Shown piece by piece: positions 16,603 to 23,196 of a stretch of DNA of 33,091 bases. The notes beneath the pieces were generated by a model. The model was given only the letters and a program-made list of their open reading frames with translations. It searched no databases and was not told where the DNA came from. Position 1 is the first letter of the stretch. Every line of letters starts with the position of its first letter. Made by a program: the position numbers and the translations under genes. The DNA lies in contig CAYMKW010000023.1 in NCBI GenBank assembly GCA_964391365.1, forward strand, positions 1 to 33,091, in the 5' to 3' direction. This stretch comes from SXMI01 sp964391365. GTDB lineage: Bacteria; Actinomycetota; Acidimicrobiia; Acidimicrobiales; Microtrichaceae.

Positions 16603-16812
16603 GTTTGCGGCCGTCCCGCCGTCCGTGGTTTGCGGCCGTCCCGCCGCGGCGAGCATCNNNNNNNNNNNNNNNNNNNNNNNNNNNNNNNNNNNNNNNNNNN
16701 NNNNNNNNNNNNNNNNNNNNNNNNNNNNNNNNNNNNNNNNNNNNNNNNNNNNNNNNNGTTTGCGGCCGTCCCGCCGTCCGTGGTTTGCGGCCGTCCCGCC
16801 GCGGCGAGCATC
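16603..16812 (+). repeat. Tandem repeat locus spanning the assembly gap
   Basis: The 18-mer GTTTGCGGCCGTCCCGCC occurs four times: 16603-16620, 16628-16645, 16758-16775 and 16783-16800. Pairs are separated by the 7-mer GTCCGTG, giving a 25-bp period, and each second copy is followed by GCGGCGAGCATC. The 55 nt left of the N run (16603-16657) are identical to the 55 nt right of it (16758-16812). This points to a longer tandem array collapsed or unresolved by the assembler. Copy number is unknown. Confidence 0.85.
16658..16757. other. 100-N scaffold gap
   Basis: Exactly 100 N, a conventional placeholder length, bounded by identical 55-nt sequences. The true length is not known. Confidence 0.95.
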
Positions 16813-16830
16813 ATGTGAGGCCCGCACCGC

Positions 16831-16871
16831 GGGACCGTGCTCCACCGATGGTGGGTCCCGAACGAGAGCAC
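16831..16871 (+). promoter_or_regulatory. Overlapping hairpins in the rpsP leader
   Basis: GGGACC (16831-16836) can pair with GGTCCC (16854-16859), while GTGCTC (16837-16842) can pair with GAGCAC (16866-16871). A CCACC-GAT-GGTGG stem (16842-16854) sits inside. The two outer pairings interleave and so are mutually exclusive. This could be a leader regulatory element or chance in GC-rich DNA. Confidence 0.3.
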
Positions 16872-16930
16872 CCCGGCGTCGTCGGACGTCGCCGGGACCA
16901 CCCCACACCCGACGAAGGAAGAAGCGCATC

Positions 16931-17203
16931 GTGGCCGTACGACTCCGTCTCATGCGGATGGGCAAGAAGAAGCAGCCGACCTACCGGATCGTCGCGGCCG
17001 ACGCGCGGTCGCCGCGTGACGGCCGGTTCATCGAGATCGTGGGAACCTACGATCCCCGTCAGGAGCCGTCGCTGATCAACGTCGACCAGGAGAAGGCCCT
17101 CCACTGGCTCCGCCACGGCGCCCAGCCGACCGAGCGGGTCCAGAAGCTCCTCCAGATCTCGGGTACCTGGGACGAGTTCCAGTCCTCGAAGCGCGCCGGC
17201 TGA
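16931..17203 (+). CDS. rpsP: 30S ribosomal protein S16
   Basis: A 90-aa protein matching S16 end to end: MAVRLRLMRMGKKKQPTYRI, then VAADARSPRDGRFIEIVGTY, DP, and the C-terminal PTERVQKLL block. S16 is a primary binder in 30S assembly. The GTG start at 16931 has AAGGAAG at 16915-16921, 9 nt upstream; frames reaching further 5' cross the N gap and are not real. It begins the classical rpsP-khpA-rimM-trmD-rplS cluster. Stop TGA at 17201-17203. Confidence 0.96.
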   Translation: MAVRLRLMRMGKKKQPTYRIVAADARSPRDGRFIEIVGTYDPRQEPSLINVDQEKALHWLRHGAQPTERVQKLLQISGTWDEFQSSKRAG

Positions 17204-17213
17204 GCGGGGCGAC

Positions 17214-17480
17214 GTGAGCGACGAGATCAACCCCGACGGCCCCACCCACGCGGCGGCGGTGCTCGAGCACCTGGCCCGTTCCCTGGTCGACGACCCCGAC
17301 GGCGTGAGCGTCGAGGTGGTCGACGGTTCACCCCGACCGCAGCTGAACCTGCGGGTCTCCGACGGCGACATGGGCCGGATCATCGGCAAGCGCGGCCGCA
17401 TGGCCAACGCCATCCGCACCGTGACGCGTGCGGCGGCCGCCCGCGACGGCATCGACGTCGACATCGAATTCATCGACTGA
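17214..17480 (+). CDS. khpA: KH-domain RNA-binding protein KhpA
   Basis: An 88-aa single type-II KH domain protein. The GxxG RNA-binding loop is IIGKRGRMANAIRTV, followed by the terminal beta strand GIDVDIEFID. In Gram-positive bacteria KhpA pairs with KhpB/Jag in RNA binding linked to cell elongation and division. The gene sits between rpsP and rimM as is usual (the ylqC position of Bacillus). The GTG start is 10 nt after the rpsP stop; the overlapping GCGGGGCGAC leader provides a modest G-rich binding site. Confidence 0.93.
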   Translation: MSDEINPDGPTHAAAVLEHLARSLVDDPDGVSVEVVDGSPRPQLNLRVSDGDMGRIIGKRGRMANAIRTVTRAAAARDGIDVDIEFID

Positions 17481-17485
17481 CGGTC

Positions 17486-18001
17486 GTGCTCGAGGTCGGC
17501 CGGATCGCCAAGGTCCACGGCCTGCGCGGCGAGGTGGTCGTCGCGCTCAGCACCGATCGGCTGGAACGGGTCGCTCCGTCGGCGGAACTCCTCGGCGTCC
17601 GACCGGGGGCGGACGCACCCGACGGGCCCGACGACCCGTCGGCCCGGCATCTCGTCGTCGATTCAGCCCGGCCGCACGGCGATCGCTGGCTGGTCCGGTT
17701 CCGGGGGAGCGAACGGCGTGAGGATGCCGAGGCCCTGCGCGGGCTGGTCCTGTTCGGTGAGCCGCTCGACGTGGACGACGTCCTGTGGGTCCATGAACTC
17801 GTCGGTGTCACCGTGAGGTCGGCCGACGGGGTGGACCGGGGGGTCGTCACAGCCGTCCAGGCCAATCCGGCCGCCGATCTCCTCGTCCTGGACTCCGGGG
17901 CGCTCGTCCCCGTGGTGTTCGTCGTGAGTGGGCCGGAGGACGGCGAGGTGCTCGTGGACGTCCCGGACGGCCTGTTCGAGCTCACCGACGACGCCGGGTG
18001 A
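17486..18001 (+). CDS. rimM: 16S rRNA processing protein RimM
   Basis: The 171-aa product matches RimM, which binds S19 and helps 30S head maturation. The N-terminal RimM domain starts LEVGRIAKVHGLRGEVVV, with the R.GSERREDAEALRGLVLF segment, and the C-terminal PRC-barrel domain contains LVGVTVRSADGVDRGVVTAV and ends with DVPDGLFEL. The GTG start lies 5 nt after the khpA stop. The stop overlaps the trmD start as GTGA (17998-18001), suggesting coupled translation. Confidence 0.95.
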   Translation: MLEVGRIAKVHGLRGEVVVALSTDRLERVAPSAELLGVRPGADAPDGPDDPSARHLVVDSARPHGDRWLVRFRGSERREDAEALRGLVLFGEPLDVDDVLWVHELVGVTVRSADGVDRGVVTAVQANPAADLLVLDSGALVPVVFVVSGPEDGEVLVDVPDGLFELTDDAG

Positions 18002-18744
18002 GCCCGCTCGTGCGCATCGACGTCATCACGATCTTCCCCGAGCTGGTCGCCGGGTTCGCCGGGCACAGCCTGCTCGGCCGGGCCGTCGCCGGAGGTGAGG
18101 TCGACCTGCGGGTCCACGACCTCCGCGACGCCACCACCGACGTCCACCGGACCGTCGACGACGCCCCCTTCGGCGGGGGAGCGGGCATGGTCCTGCGGCC
18201 GGAACCGGTCCTGGCCACGATCGAGGCGATCGACCCGCCCCGACCGGTGGTCGCGCTCGGCCCGGGCGGTCGGACCTTCGACCAGGCCACGGCGCGTCGC
18301 CTCGCCGAATCGGGCGGCTTCACGCTGCTCTGCGGCCGCTACGAGGGGATCGACCAGCGCGTCCTGGACCACGTGGTCGACGAGGAGCTGTCCATCGGTG
18401 ACTACGTGCTCGCCGGTGGGGAGGTGGCGGCGCTCGTCGTCGTCGAGGCGGTCACGCGGCTCCTCCCCGGGGTGATGGGCAACCGCTCGTCCGCCGACGA
18501 GGAGAGCTTCGGCGAGGGTCTGCTCGAGTACCCCCAGTACACCCGGCCCGCGGAGTTCCGGGGTTGGGAGGTCCCCGAGGTGCTCCGTTCGGGTGACCAC
18601 GGTCGGATCGCCCGCTGGCGCCGTGCCCAGTCGCTCCGTCGGACCCTCGACCGTCGCCCGGACCTGATCGAGGGCCGCGGCGGCCTGACCCCGGCCGACC
18701 GCGAGCTCCTCCGGGAGTTCGACCCGCCCGGGCCCCCGGAGTGA
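17998..18744 (+). CDS. trmD: tRNA (guanine(37)-N1)-methyltransferase TrmD
   Basis: TrmD methylates G37 of tRNAs reading CNN codons, preventing +1 frameshifts. The 248-aa protein has the N-terminal RIDVITIFPEL, the SPOUT deep-knot segment GFTLLCGRYEGIDQRVLDHV, then DEELSIGDYVLAGGEVAAL, and the C-terminal block LLEYPQYTRPAEFRGWEVPEVL with GDHGRIARWRR. These are all hallmark regions. GTG 17998 (GTGA overlap with rimM) is adopted; a second in-frame GTG at 18010 (MRIDVITIFPE) fits family starts equally well. It is separated from rplS by 161 nt containing a candidate promoter. Confidence 0.96.
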   Translation: MSPLVRIDVITIFPELVAGFAGHSLLGRAVAGGEVDLRVHDLRDATTDVHRTVDDAPFGGGAGMVLRPEPVLATIEAIDPPRPVVALGPGGRTFDQATARRLAESGGFTLLCGRYEGIDQRVLDHVVDEELSIGDYVLAGGEVAALVVVEAVTRLLPGVMGNRSSADEESFGEGLLEYPQYTRPAEFRGWEVPEVLRSGDHGRIARWRRAQSLRRTLDRRPDLIEGRGGLTPADRELLREFDPPGPPE

Positions 18745-18797
18745 ACCCACGGGCCGCCCGGCCCGTCGTCGGCTTTCGTTCCCACGGTCGGCTCCGT

Positions 18798-18803
18798 TAC
18801 GAT
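18798..18803 (+). promoter_or_regulatory. Candidate promoter for rplS
   Basis: TACGAT with TTCGTT at 18775-18780, 17 nt upstream, resembling a vegetative promoter. The leader would be about 95 nt and contains a 9-bp tandem repeat, GGCCGGTAC, at 18825-18842 followed by a partial third copy. Confidence 0.4.
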
Positions 18804-18905
18804 GCCTCGTTCCCGGTCGACATCGGCCGGTACGGCCGGTACGGCCGCCGTCAGCCGTCGACGCGGCGGTTCGGCCCCAGGACCGGCGACACGACTGGAG
18901 CTCCG

Positions 18906-19250
18906 ATGAACCCCACCGACCTGATCGATCAGTCGAGCCTGCGCACCGACATCCCGGAGTTCCATCCCGGTGACACGTTGAAGGTGCACGTGAAGGTGGT
19001 CGAGGGCAACAAGGAGCGTGTCCAGGTGTTCCAGGGCGTCGTGATCGCCCGTCAGGGTGGCGGCCTGCAGGAGACCTTCACGGTCCGCAAGGTGTCCTAC
19101 GGGGTCGGTGTCGAGCGCATGTTCCCGGTCCACTCGCCGATCATCGACCGGATCGAGGTCGTCACCCGCGGCGACGTCCGCCGGGCCAAGCTCTACTACC
19201 TCCGTGACCGGGTCGGGAAGGCCGCCAAGGTCAAGGAGAAGCGGGACTGA
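18906..19250 (+). CDS. rplS: 50S ribosomal protein L19
   Basis: The 114-aa product is L19, located at the 30S-50S interface. The pattern is diagnostic: FHPGDTLKVHVKVVEGNKER, VQVFQGVVIARQGGGLQETF, TVRKVSYGVGVERMFPVHSP and RRAKLYYLRDRVGKAAKVKE. The ATG has GGAG at 18897-18900, 5 nt upstream; the open frame from 18741 runs back into the leader and is not supported. In many actinobacteria lepB and rnhB follow rplS. Here yraN follows directly after 82 nt. Confidence 0.97.
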   Translation: MNPTDLIDQSSLRTDIPEFHPGDTLKVHVKVVEGNKERVQVFQGVVIARQGGGLQETFTVRKVSYGVGVERMFPVHSPIIDRIEVVTRGDVRRAKLYYLRDRVGKAAKVKEKRD

Positions 19251-19332
19251 GTCCCCTGCGGCCGGCAGGTCCGGTCGCCCCTTCCCCCTGACGCCGCCAT
19301 CGGGCGGCACTGCTGAACGGAGGGTCGCCGGC

Positions 19333-19680
19333 ATGGTGGCCTACGACTCGGCGCGCCTCGGCCGCCACGGGGAGGACCGCGTCGCCCGCTGGTACGAACA
19401 GCGCGGCTACCGGGTGCTCGAACGCAACTGGCGCTGCGACCTCGGTGAACTCGACCTGATCCTGGCCCGAGGCTCCGACGTGGTGGTCTGCGAGGTCAAG
19501 ACGCGATCGACGACCCGCTTCGGTCACCCGCTCGAGGCGGTTGGCCTCGACAAGCAGCGCCGGCTGCGGGCGCTCGCGGCCCGCTGGCGCAGTGAGGCGC
19601 CGTTCCGTCCGGACTCGCTGCGCATCGACGTCGCCGCCGTGCTCGGCGGGCGCATCACGGTGGTCGAGCACGCCTGCTGA
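19333..19680 (+). CDS. yraN: UPF0102 (YraN) endonuclease-like protein
   Basis: A 115-aa member of UPF0102/YraN with the PD-(D/E)XK nuclease-like core: LGRHGEDRVARWYEQRGYRV, then NWRCDLGELDLILARGSDVV, then CEVKTRSTTRFGHPLEAV. The acidic pair and the E-x-K (GELD, EVK) are retained. The family accompanies comM and dprA in many genomes and is linked by association to DNA processing or transformation; biochemical function is not settled. The ATG start at 19333 is supported by GGAGGG (19319-19324), 8 nt upstream. Confidence 0.92.
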   Translation: MVAYDSARLGRHGEDRVARWYEQRGYRVLERNWRCDLGELDLILARGSDVVVCEVKTRSTTRFGHPLEAVGLDKQRRLRALAARWRSEAPFRPDSLRIDVAAVLGGRITVVEHAC

Positions 19681-19717
19681 GCCGCCGGCGGAGGTGATGT
19701 CCCGCCGGTCGAGGGGT

Positions 19718-19930
19718 TCAGCGTCGGGGTGCGCGACGCATCCGCTGGTCCCAGCACCCCCGGTGCCAGTGTCTCCGAAGGTCGGGGGCGTCGATCGGTA
19801 CCGCCACGATGTGGCCCGTTCCGGCCGGGATGTCCCGGTTGCAGCCCGGGCAGACGTAGGTCTTGTGGGCCTGGTAGGGCTGGATCCGCCGGACCTCGCA
19901 CTCGGCGGTCGCGGTGAGGTCCCGTTCCAT
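19718..19930 (-). CDS. Small actinobacterial zinc-ribbon-like protein
   Basis: A 70-aa protein (72 aa if GTG 19936 is used). Its core, QAHKTYVCPGCNRDIPAGTG, is followed by HIVAVPIDAPDLRRHWHRGCW. The CPGC pair plus the later His and Cys (HWHRGC) form a plausible zinc-binding ribbon, somewhat HNH-like in spacing. Similar small proteins, sometimes mis-named ATP/GTP-binding protein, are found in actinobacteria near yraN and comM. No catalytic role can be assigned. It lies on the minus strand between two plus-strand genes, 55 nt after the stop of a 36-aa membrane peptide on the same strand, with which it may be co-transcribed. Confidence 0.7.
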   Translation of the reverse strand: MERDLTATAECEVRRIQPYQAHKTYVCPGCNRDIPAGTGHIVAVPIDAPDLRRHWHRGCWDQRMRRAPRR

Positions 19931-19965
19931 CCTCACTCGCCCCCGGTCCGCAGGACCTCGCCCGG

Positions 19966-19995
19966 ACCGCTCACCCGAACACCGCTCACCCGAAC
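19966..19995 (+). repeat. Perfect 15-bp tandem duplication at a stop codon
   Basis: ACCGCTCACCCGAAC occurs twice head to tail (19966-19980, 19981-19995). On the minus strand the duplicated unit includes the last codons and TGA of the 36-aa membrane peptide, so a second in-phase copy of the ending follows the real stop. Confidence 0.9.
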
Positions 19996-20096
19996 ACCGC
20001 CCAGACGAGGACCGCTGCCGCCGCGAGGAGCGCGGCCACGACGAACACCACGTCGGCTCGGCCGGTCCGGTGCTTCCGGGTGGGGTCCAGTCCCAT
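19986..20096 (-). CDS. Predicted 36-aa single-pass membrane peptide
   Basis: On the minus strand an ATG at 20096 opens 36 codons: a polar, basic N-terminus MGLDPTRKHRTGRAD, then about 20 hydrophobic residues (VVFVVAALLAAAAVLVWAVF), ending FG and TGA at 19988-19986. The basic-inside plus one-helix design is typical of small membrane proteins. No strong Shine-Dalgarno is visible. It lies directly upstream of the Zn-ribbon gene on the same strand. No family is recognised with confidence, but the clean polar/hydrophobic split and fit to the gene gap argue it is coding. Confidence 0.5.
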   Translation of the reverse strand: MGLDPTRKHRTGRADVVFVVAALLAAAAVLVWAVFG

Positions 20097-20340
20097 CAGC
20101 CGCCGCCCGGTCCGTCGGCGGTTGCACAGGGGGCGGTCGGCCCGCCGAGAGGATGCGTCACCCCACCAGTATCGCCGGTCGGTGCCGGGAGTGGGTCCCC
20201 GGCCGGACCGGAGCGGGCACCGCGGCCCCGTGTCGCGGCCTTCCGGTTTGACTCCCGTTCGCTACGGTCGATCCCGGACGAGCCCCGGCTGGCTCGGCTC
20301 GCAGCACAGCTGCCCGACGTCCCGACCCCGGGGGTGGAGC
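20097..20340. promoter_or_regulatory. Upstream region of comM with candidate -10
   Basis: Between the divergent small membrane gene and comM. TACGGT at 20263-20268 fits the TANNNT pattern. TTGACT at 20248-20253 is only 9 nt upstream of it, too close for a classical -35. GGTCC-CCGGCC-GGACC (20194-20209) can form a 5-bp hairpin. No further gene is seen. Confidence 0.3.
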
Positions 20341-21873
20341 ATGCTCGCGAGCGTTGCGTCAGCGGTCCTGCAGGGCATCGACGGTCATCGTGTCCGTGTC
20401 GAGGTGCACGTCGCCGGGGGACTGCCGGCCTTCACCGTCGTGGGCCTGCCCGACGCATCCTGTCGCGAATCCCGCGACCGGGTCCGGGCTGCCGTCCTGA
20501 GCGCCGGGTTCCGTTTCCCACCCGAACGCGTGACGGTCAACCTGGCCCCCACCAACCTCCGCAAGCACGGCCCGGTGCTCGACCTCCCGATCGCCCTCGC
20601 CCTGCTCGTGGCCAGCGGGCAGATCGACCACGAGTGCGTCGCCGGAGCGGCGTTCCTGGGGGAGTTGGGCCTCGACGGATCGGTGCGCCGGATCGTGGGA
20701 GCGCTCCCCCTGGCCGAGGTTCTGGCCGACCGTCCCCTCGTCGTTCCGCTCGAGGACCTCGATGAGGTGCGCCTCGTGGTGCCCACCGCTCGAGGTGCAA
20801 CGTCGCTCCGGGCGCTGGTCGAGTCGCTGCGGGGCGAGACCGCCTGGCCCGATCCTGATCCGGAACCGCGGCGTGAGCAGGTGACGGACGGGCCGGGATG
20901 GTCACCGGACCTGGCCGATGTCCACGGTCACCCGATCGGCCGGCTCGCGGTCGAGGTGGCGGCCGCCGGCGGTCACCACCTGTTGTTCGTTGGTCCGCCC
21001 GGAGCCGGCAAGACGATGCTCGCCGAACGCCTGCCCGGGCTCCTGCCCGACCTCTCGGAGTCACAGGCGCTCGAGGTCGCCCGGGTCCGCTCGGCGGCCG
21101 GTGCCGACGTCGGCCCCGGACAGCGCCCCCGGGGCCTCCACCGCCGTCCGCCGTTCCGTTCGCCGCACCACACGGCCTCGGTGGTGGCGTTGGTGGGTGG
21201 CGGCAGCCGGGTCCTGCGGCCCGGTGAGATCAGCCTGGCGACCGGAGGCGTGCTCTTCCTCGACGAACTCGGTGAGTTCCCCGCCTCGCATCTCGACGCC
21301 CTCCGCCAGCCGCTCGAGTCGGGCGTCGTCGACGTGGTCCGGGCGGCCGTGTCGGCTCGACTCCCTGCCCGGTTCCTGCTGGTGGGCGCCACCAACCCCT
21401 GCCCGTGCGGGTTCGCTCCCGACCCACGATGTCGCTGCGGCCCCGCCCAGCTCCAGCGGTACTCGCGCCGGCTGTCGGGACCGGTGCTGGACCGTTTCGA
21501 CCTGCGCGTCCGACTGGACCCGCCCGATCCGGCCAGCCTCTTCGGCGGTCGGGGCGAGGCCGAGTCCTCCGCCGGCGTGCAGCGTCGGGTGGCCGCAGCC
21601 AGGGAGCGGGCGAGGTCACGGGGCGTGCCGGCAAACCGGGCCCTCCGCGGCGCCGCGCTCGAACAGCACGCGCCGCTGACCGATGAGGCCGTCCGCCTGC
21701 TCCGGGACCGCCTCGACCGGGGGAGGCTGACCGTCCGCGGGTCCCAGCGCCTCCGGGCCGTGGCCCTCACCCTCCTCGACCTCACCGGTGACGAGGCTCC
21801 GGTCGGGGCCGACGACCTGCTGATGGCCGAGTGCCTCCGGGCTGCCGACGCACTCCCGGGCGGTCCGGCGTGA
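20341..21873 (+). CDS. comM: YifB/ComM family Mg-chelatase-like AAA+ protein
   Basis: A 510-aa AAA+ protein. ComM is a branch-migration helicase acting in natural transformation in Vibrio and Haemophilus. Domains in order: an N-terminal Lon-S5-like domain (MLASVASAVLQGIDGHRVRV to about residue 170, with VVGLPDASCRESRDRVRAA and LAPTNLRKHGPVLDLPIALA), the AAA+ core with Walker A GPPGAGKTMLAERLPG, PFRSPHHTASVVALVGGG, Walker B GVLFLDELGEFP and NPCPCGF with a CxC pair (RCRCGP), and the C-terminal Mg_chelatase_C region ending LRAADALPGG. ATG 20341 has GGAG just upstream. The stop overlaps the dprA start (GTGA, 21870-21873). Confidence 0.94.
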   Translation: MLASVASAVLQGIDGHRVRVEVHVAGGLPAFTVVGLPDASCRESRDRVRAAVLSAGFRFPPERVTVNLAPTNLRKHGPVLDLPIALALLVASGQIDHECVAGAAFLGELGLDGSVRRIVGALPLAEVLADRPLVVPLEDLDEVRLVVPTARGATSLRALVESLRGETAWPDPDPEPRREQVTDGPGWSPDLADVHGHPIGRLAVEVAAAGGHHLLFVGPPGAGKTMLAERLPGLLPDLSESQALEVARVRSAAGADVGPGQRPRGLHRRPPFRSPHHTASVVALVGGGSRVLRPGEISLATGGVLFLDELGEFPASHLDALRQPLESGVVDVVRAAVSARLPARFLLVGATNPCPCGFAPDPRCRCGPAQLQRYSRRLSGPVLDRFDLRVRLDPPDPASLFGGRGEAESSAGVQRRVAAARERARSRGVPANRALRGAALEQHAPLTDEAVRLLRDRLDRGRLTVRGSQRLRAVALTLLDLTGDEAPVGADDLLMAECLRAADALPGGPA

Positions 21874-23012
21874 GCCCGCTCCCACACGAGGCCCACCTGG
21901 CGGCCATGGCCGGCCTCGACCTCGTCGGCCCGGCCACCCTCCGGCGTCTCGCTGCGCTCGGCGACCCCGTCGAGACCTGGGAGCGCCTGCGGAACGGTCG
22001 GCTACCCGCCTCGGTCTGTGCCGCTCGGACGGAACCACCCCGCACGCAGATCGAACGGTGGGCGACGCAGGCCCGGACGATCGACCCTGCCGAGATCTGG
22101 GCCCGGCTCCGCCGGATCGGCGTCGGGGTCGTCTCCCTGGGCGGTCCGGGCTACCCCGAGGCGCTGCGATCCGACCCGGACCCCCCGGTCCTGTTGTTCA
22201 CGCTCGGCGATCCGGCCACGCTCGATCGGCCCTGCGTCGCCGTGGTGGGAACCCGGAGGGCGACGGCGTACGGCCGTGGGGTCGCCCACGATCTCGGGCG
22301 GGACCTGGCTGCCAACGGGGTCTGCGTGGTGTCGGGACTCGCGCTCGGGATCGATGCTGCGGCCCACGCCGGGGCCTGCCGGGGAGGGGCCGGCCCGGCG
22401 GCCGTGGTGGGGGCGGGTCCGGATCGGCCCTGCCCCAGATCCAACCTGCCGCTCGCTCGGCGGGTCGCCACGCTGGGGCTGCTCTGCTCCGAGCTGCCGC
22501 CGGGGATCGGCGCCCAGCCGTGGAGGTTCCCGGTCAGGAACCGGATCGTGGCCGGACTCGCCCAGGTGGTGGTCGTGGTGGAGTCGGCGGTGACCGGCGG
22601 CTCGATGTCCACCGTGGAACACGCCGTCCTGAGGAACCGGACGGTCCTCGCCGTGCCCGGCCCCGTGGACGCTCCGACGTCGGCGGGCTGCAACGCGCTG
22701 ATCTCCGACGGTGCGGCGGTCTGTTCGGGCGTCGACGACGTTCTGGTGGCGCTGGGTGGTGCCCTCAGCGCCACGGCGCCCCGACCGGACCACCGTGTCG
22801 CTCCAACCGGCGACGCAGCAATCGTCCTGGACGTTCTCGGCTGGCGGCCCGAGTCCGTGGAGTACCTCGTCGCTGCGAGCGGGCTGCCGCTCCGGTCGTT
22901 GGTCGGGGAACTCGAACGACTCGAGCGGTCCGGTTGGGTGGTGCGGCGCGACGGGTTCGTGGAGCGTCTCGGGACCTCCGGTCGGGCAGTCGACCTCGGA
23001 ACGATCCCGTGA
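21870..23012 (+). CDS. dprA: DNA processing protein DprA
   Basis: A 380-aa DprA/Smf protein that loads RecA on incoming single-stranded DNA. The N-terminal part is helical, with the Rossmann-like domain at about 105-290: VAVVGTRRATAYGRGVAHDL, VVSGLALGIDAAAHAGA, FPVRNRIVAGLAQVVVVVES and TGGSMSTVEHAVLRNRTVLA followed by VPGPVDAPTSAGCNALI. The strand normally reading TIAVLGxGxDxxYP is altered here (AAVVGAGPDRPCP) but alignable. A winged-helix C-terminal domain (about 310-370) is present. GTG 21870 in a GTGA overlap with comM is preferred to the ORF start at 21831. The comM-dprA pair is typical for recombination or transformation genes. Confidence 0.93.
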   Translation: MSPLPHEAHLAAMAGLDLVGPATLRRLAALGDPVETWERLRNGRLPASVCAARTEPPRTQIERWATQARTIDPAEIWARLRRIGVGVVSLGGPGYPEALRSDPDPPVLLFTLGDPATLDRPCVAVVGTRRATAYGRGVAHDLGRDLAANGVCVVSGLALGIDAAAHAGACRGGAGPAAVVGAGPDRPCPRSNLPLARRVATLGLLCSELPPGIGAQPWRFPVRNRIVAGLAQVVVVVESAVTGGSMSTVEHAVLRNRTVLAVPGPVDAPTSAGCNALISDGAAVCSGVDDVLVALGGALSATAPRPDHRVAPTGDAAIVLDVLGWRPESVEYLVAASGLPLRSLVGELERLERSGWVVRRDGFVERLGTSGRAVDLGTIP

Positions 23013-23134
23013 CCGGGCGGCTGGCTGCGGCACGGTGTGGTTCCGATCCTCAGGTGGCGGACCCCGATGAGGCCCGCTGGCGCCGGTGTGGGTTGGGCAC
23101 GGAGCGGGTGGATGCTGCCACCCGTCGTGTTCGG

Positions 23135-23140
23135 TACGCT
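23135..23140 (+). promoter_or_regulatory. Candidate -10 box for xerC and the sigma factor gene
   Basis: TACGCT in the dprA-xerC gap, about 57 nt before the proposed GTG at 23197. Sequence match only. Confidence 0.3.
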
Positions 23141-23196
23141 ACGCGCGGCCGTCCGGATCCCCGGGGGCTGCAGACTGCCGGCAGGAACGAGTCGAC

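Larger units (their letters stand above)
16580..16930. other. Non-coding region between ffh and rpsP
   Basis: 351 nt without a convincing gene. It contains the repeat-flanked 100-N gap (16603-16812) and, downstream, overlapping inverted repeats just before the rpsP ribosome binding site. Open frames crossing the N run on both strands are repeat-driven (for example a repeated GRPQTTDGGTAAN on the minus strand) and are not supported as genes. Confidence 0.7.

Noticed and set aside
16603..16812. CRISPR array
   Set aside because: The 18-mer repeats have identical 7-nt separators instead of unique 30-40 nt spacers, and no cas gene is present.
15721..16965. Long minus-strand frame antisense to ffh and crossing the 100-N gap, with a repeated GRPQTTDGGTAAN peptide
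   Set aside because: It is antisense to a certain gene and its novel part is created by the tandem repeat and N bases. GC-rich DNA commonly gives such long shadow frames.
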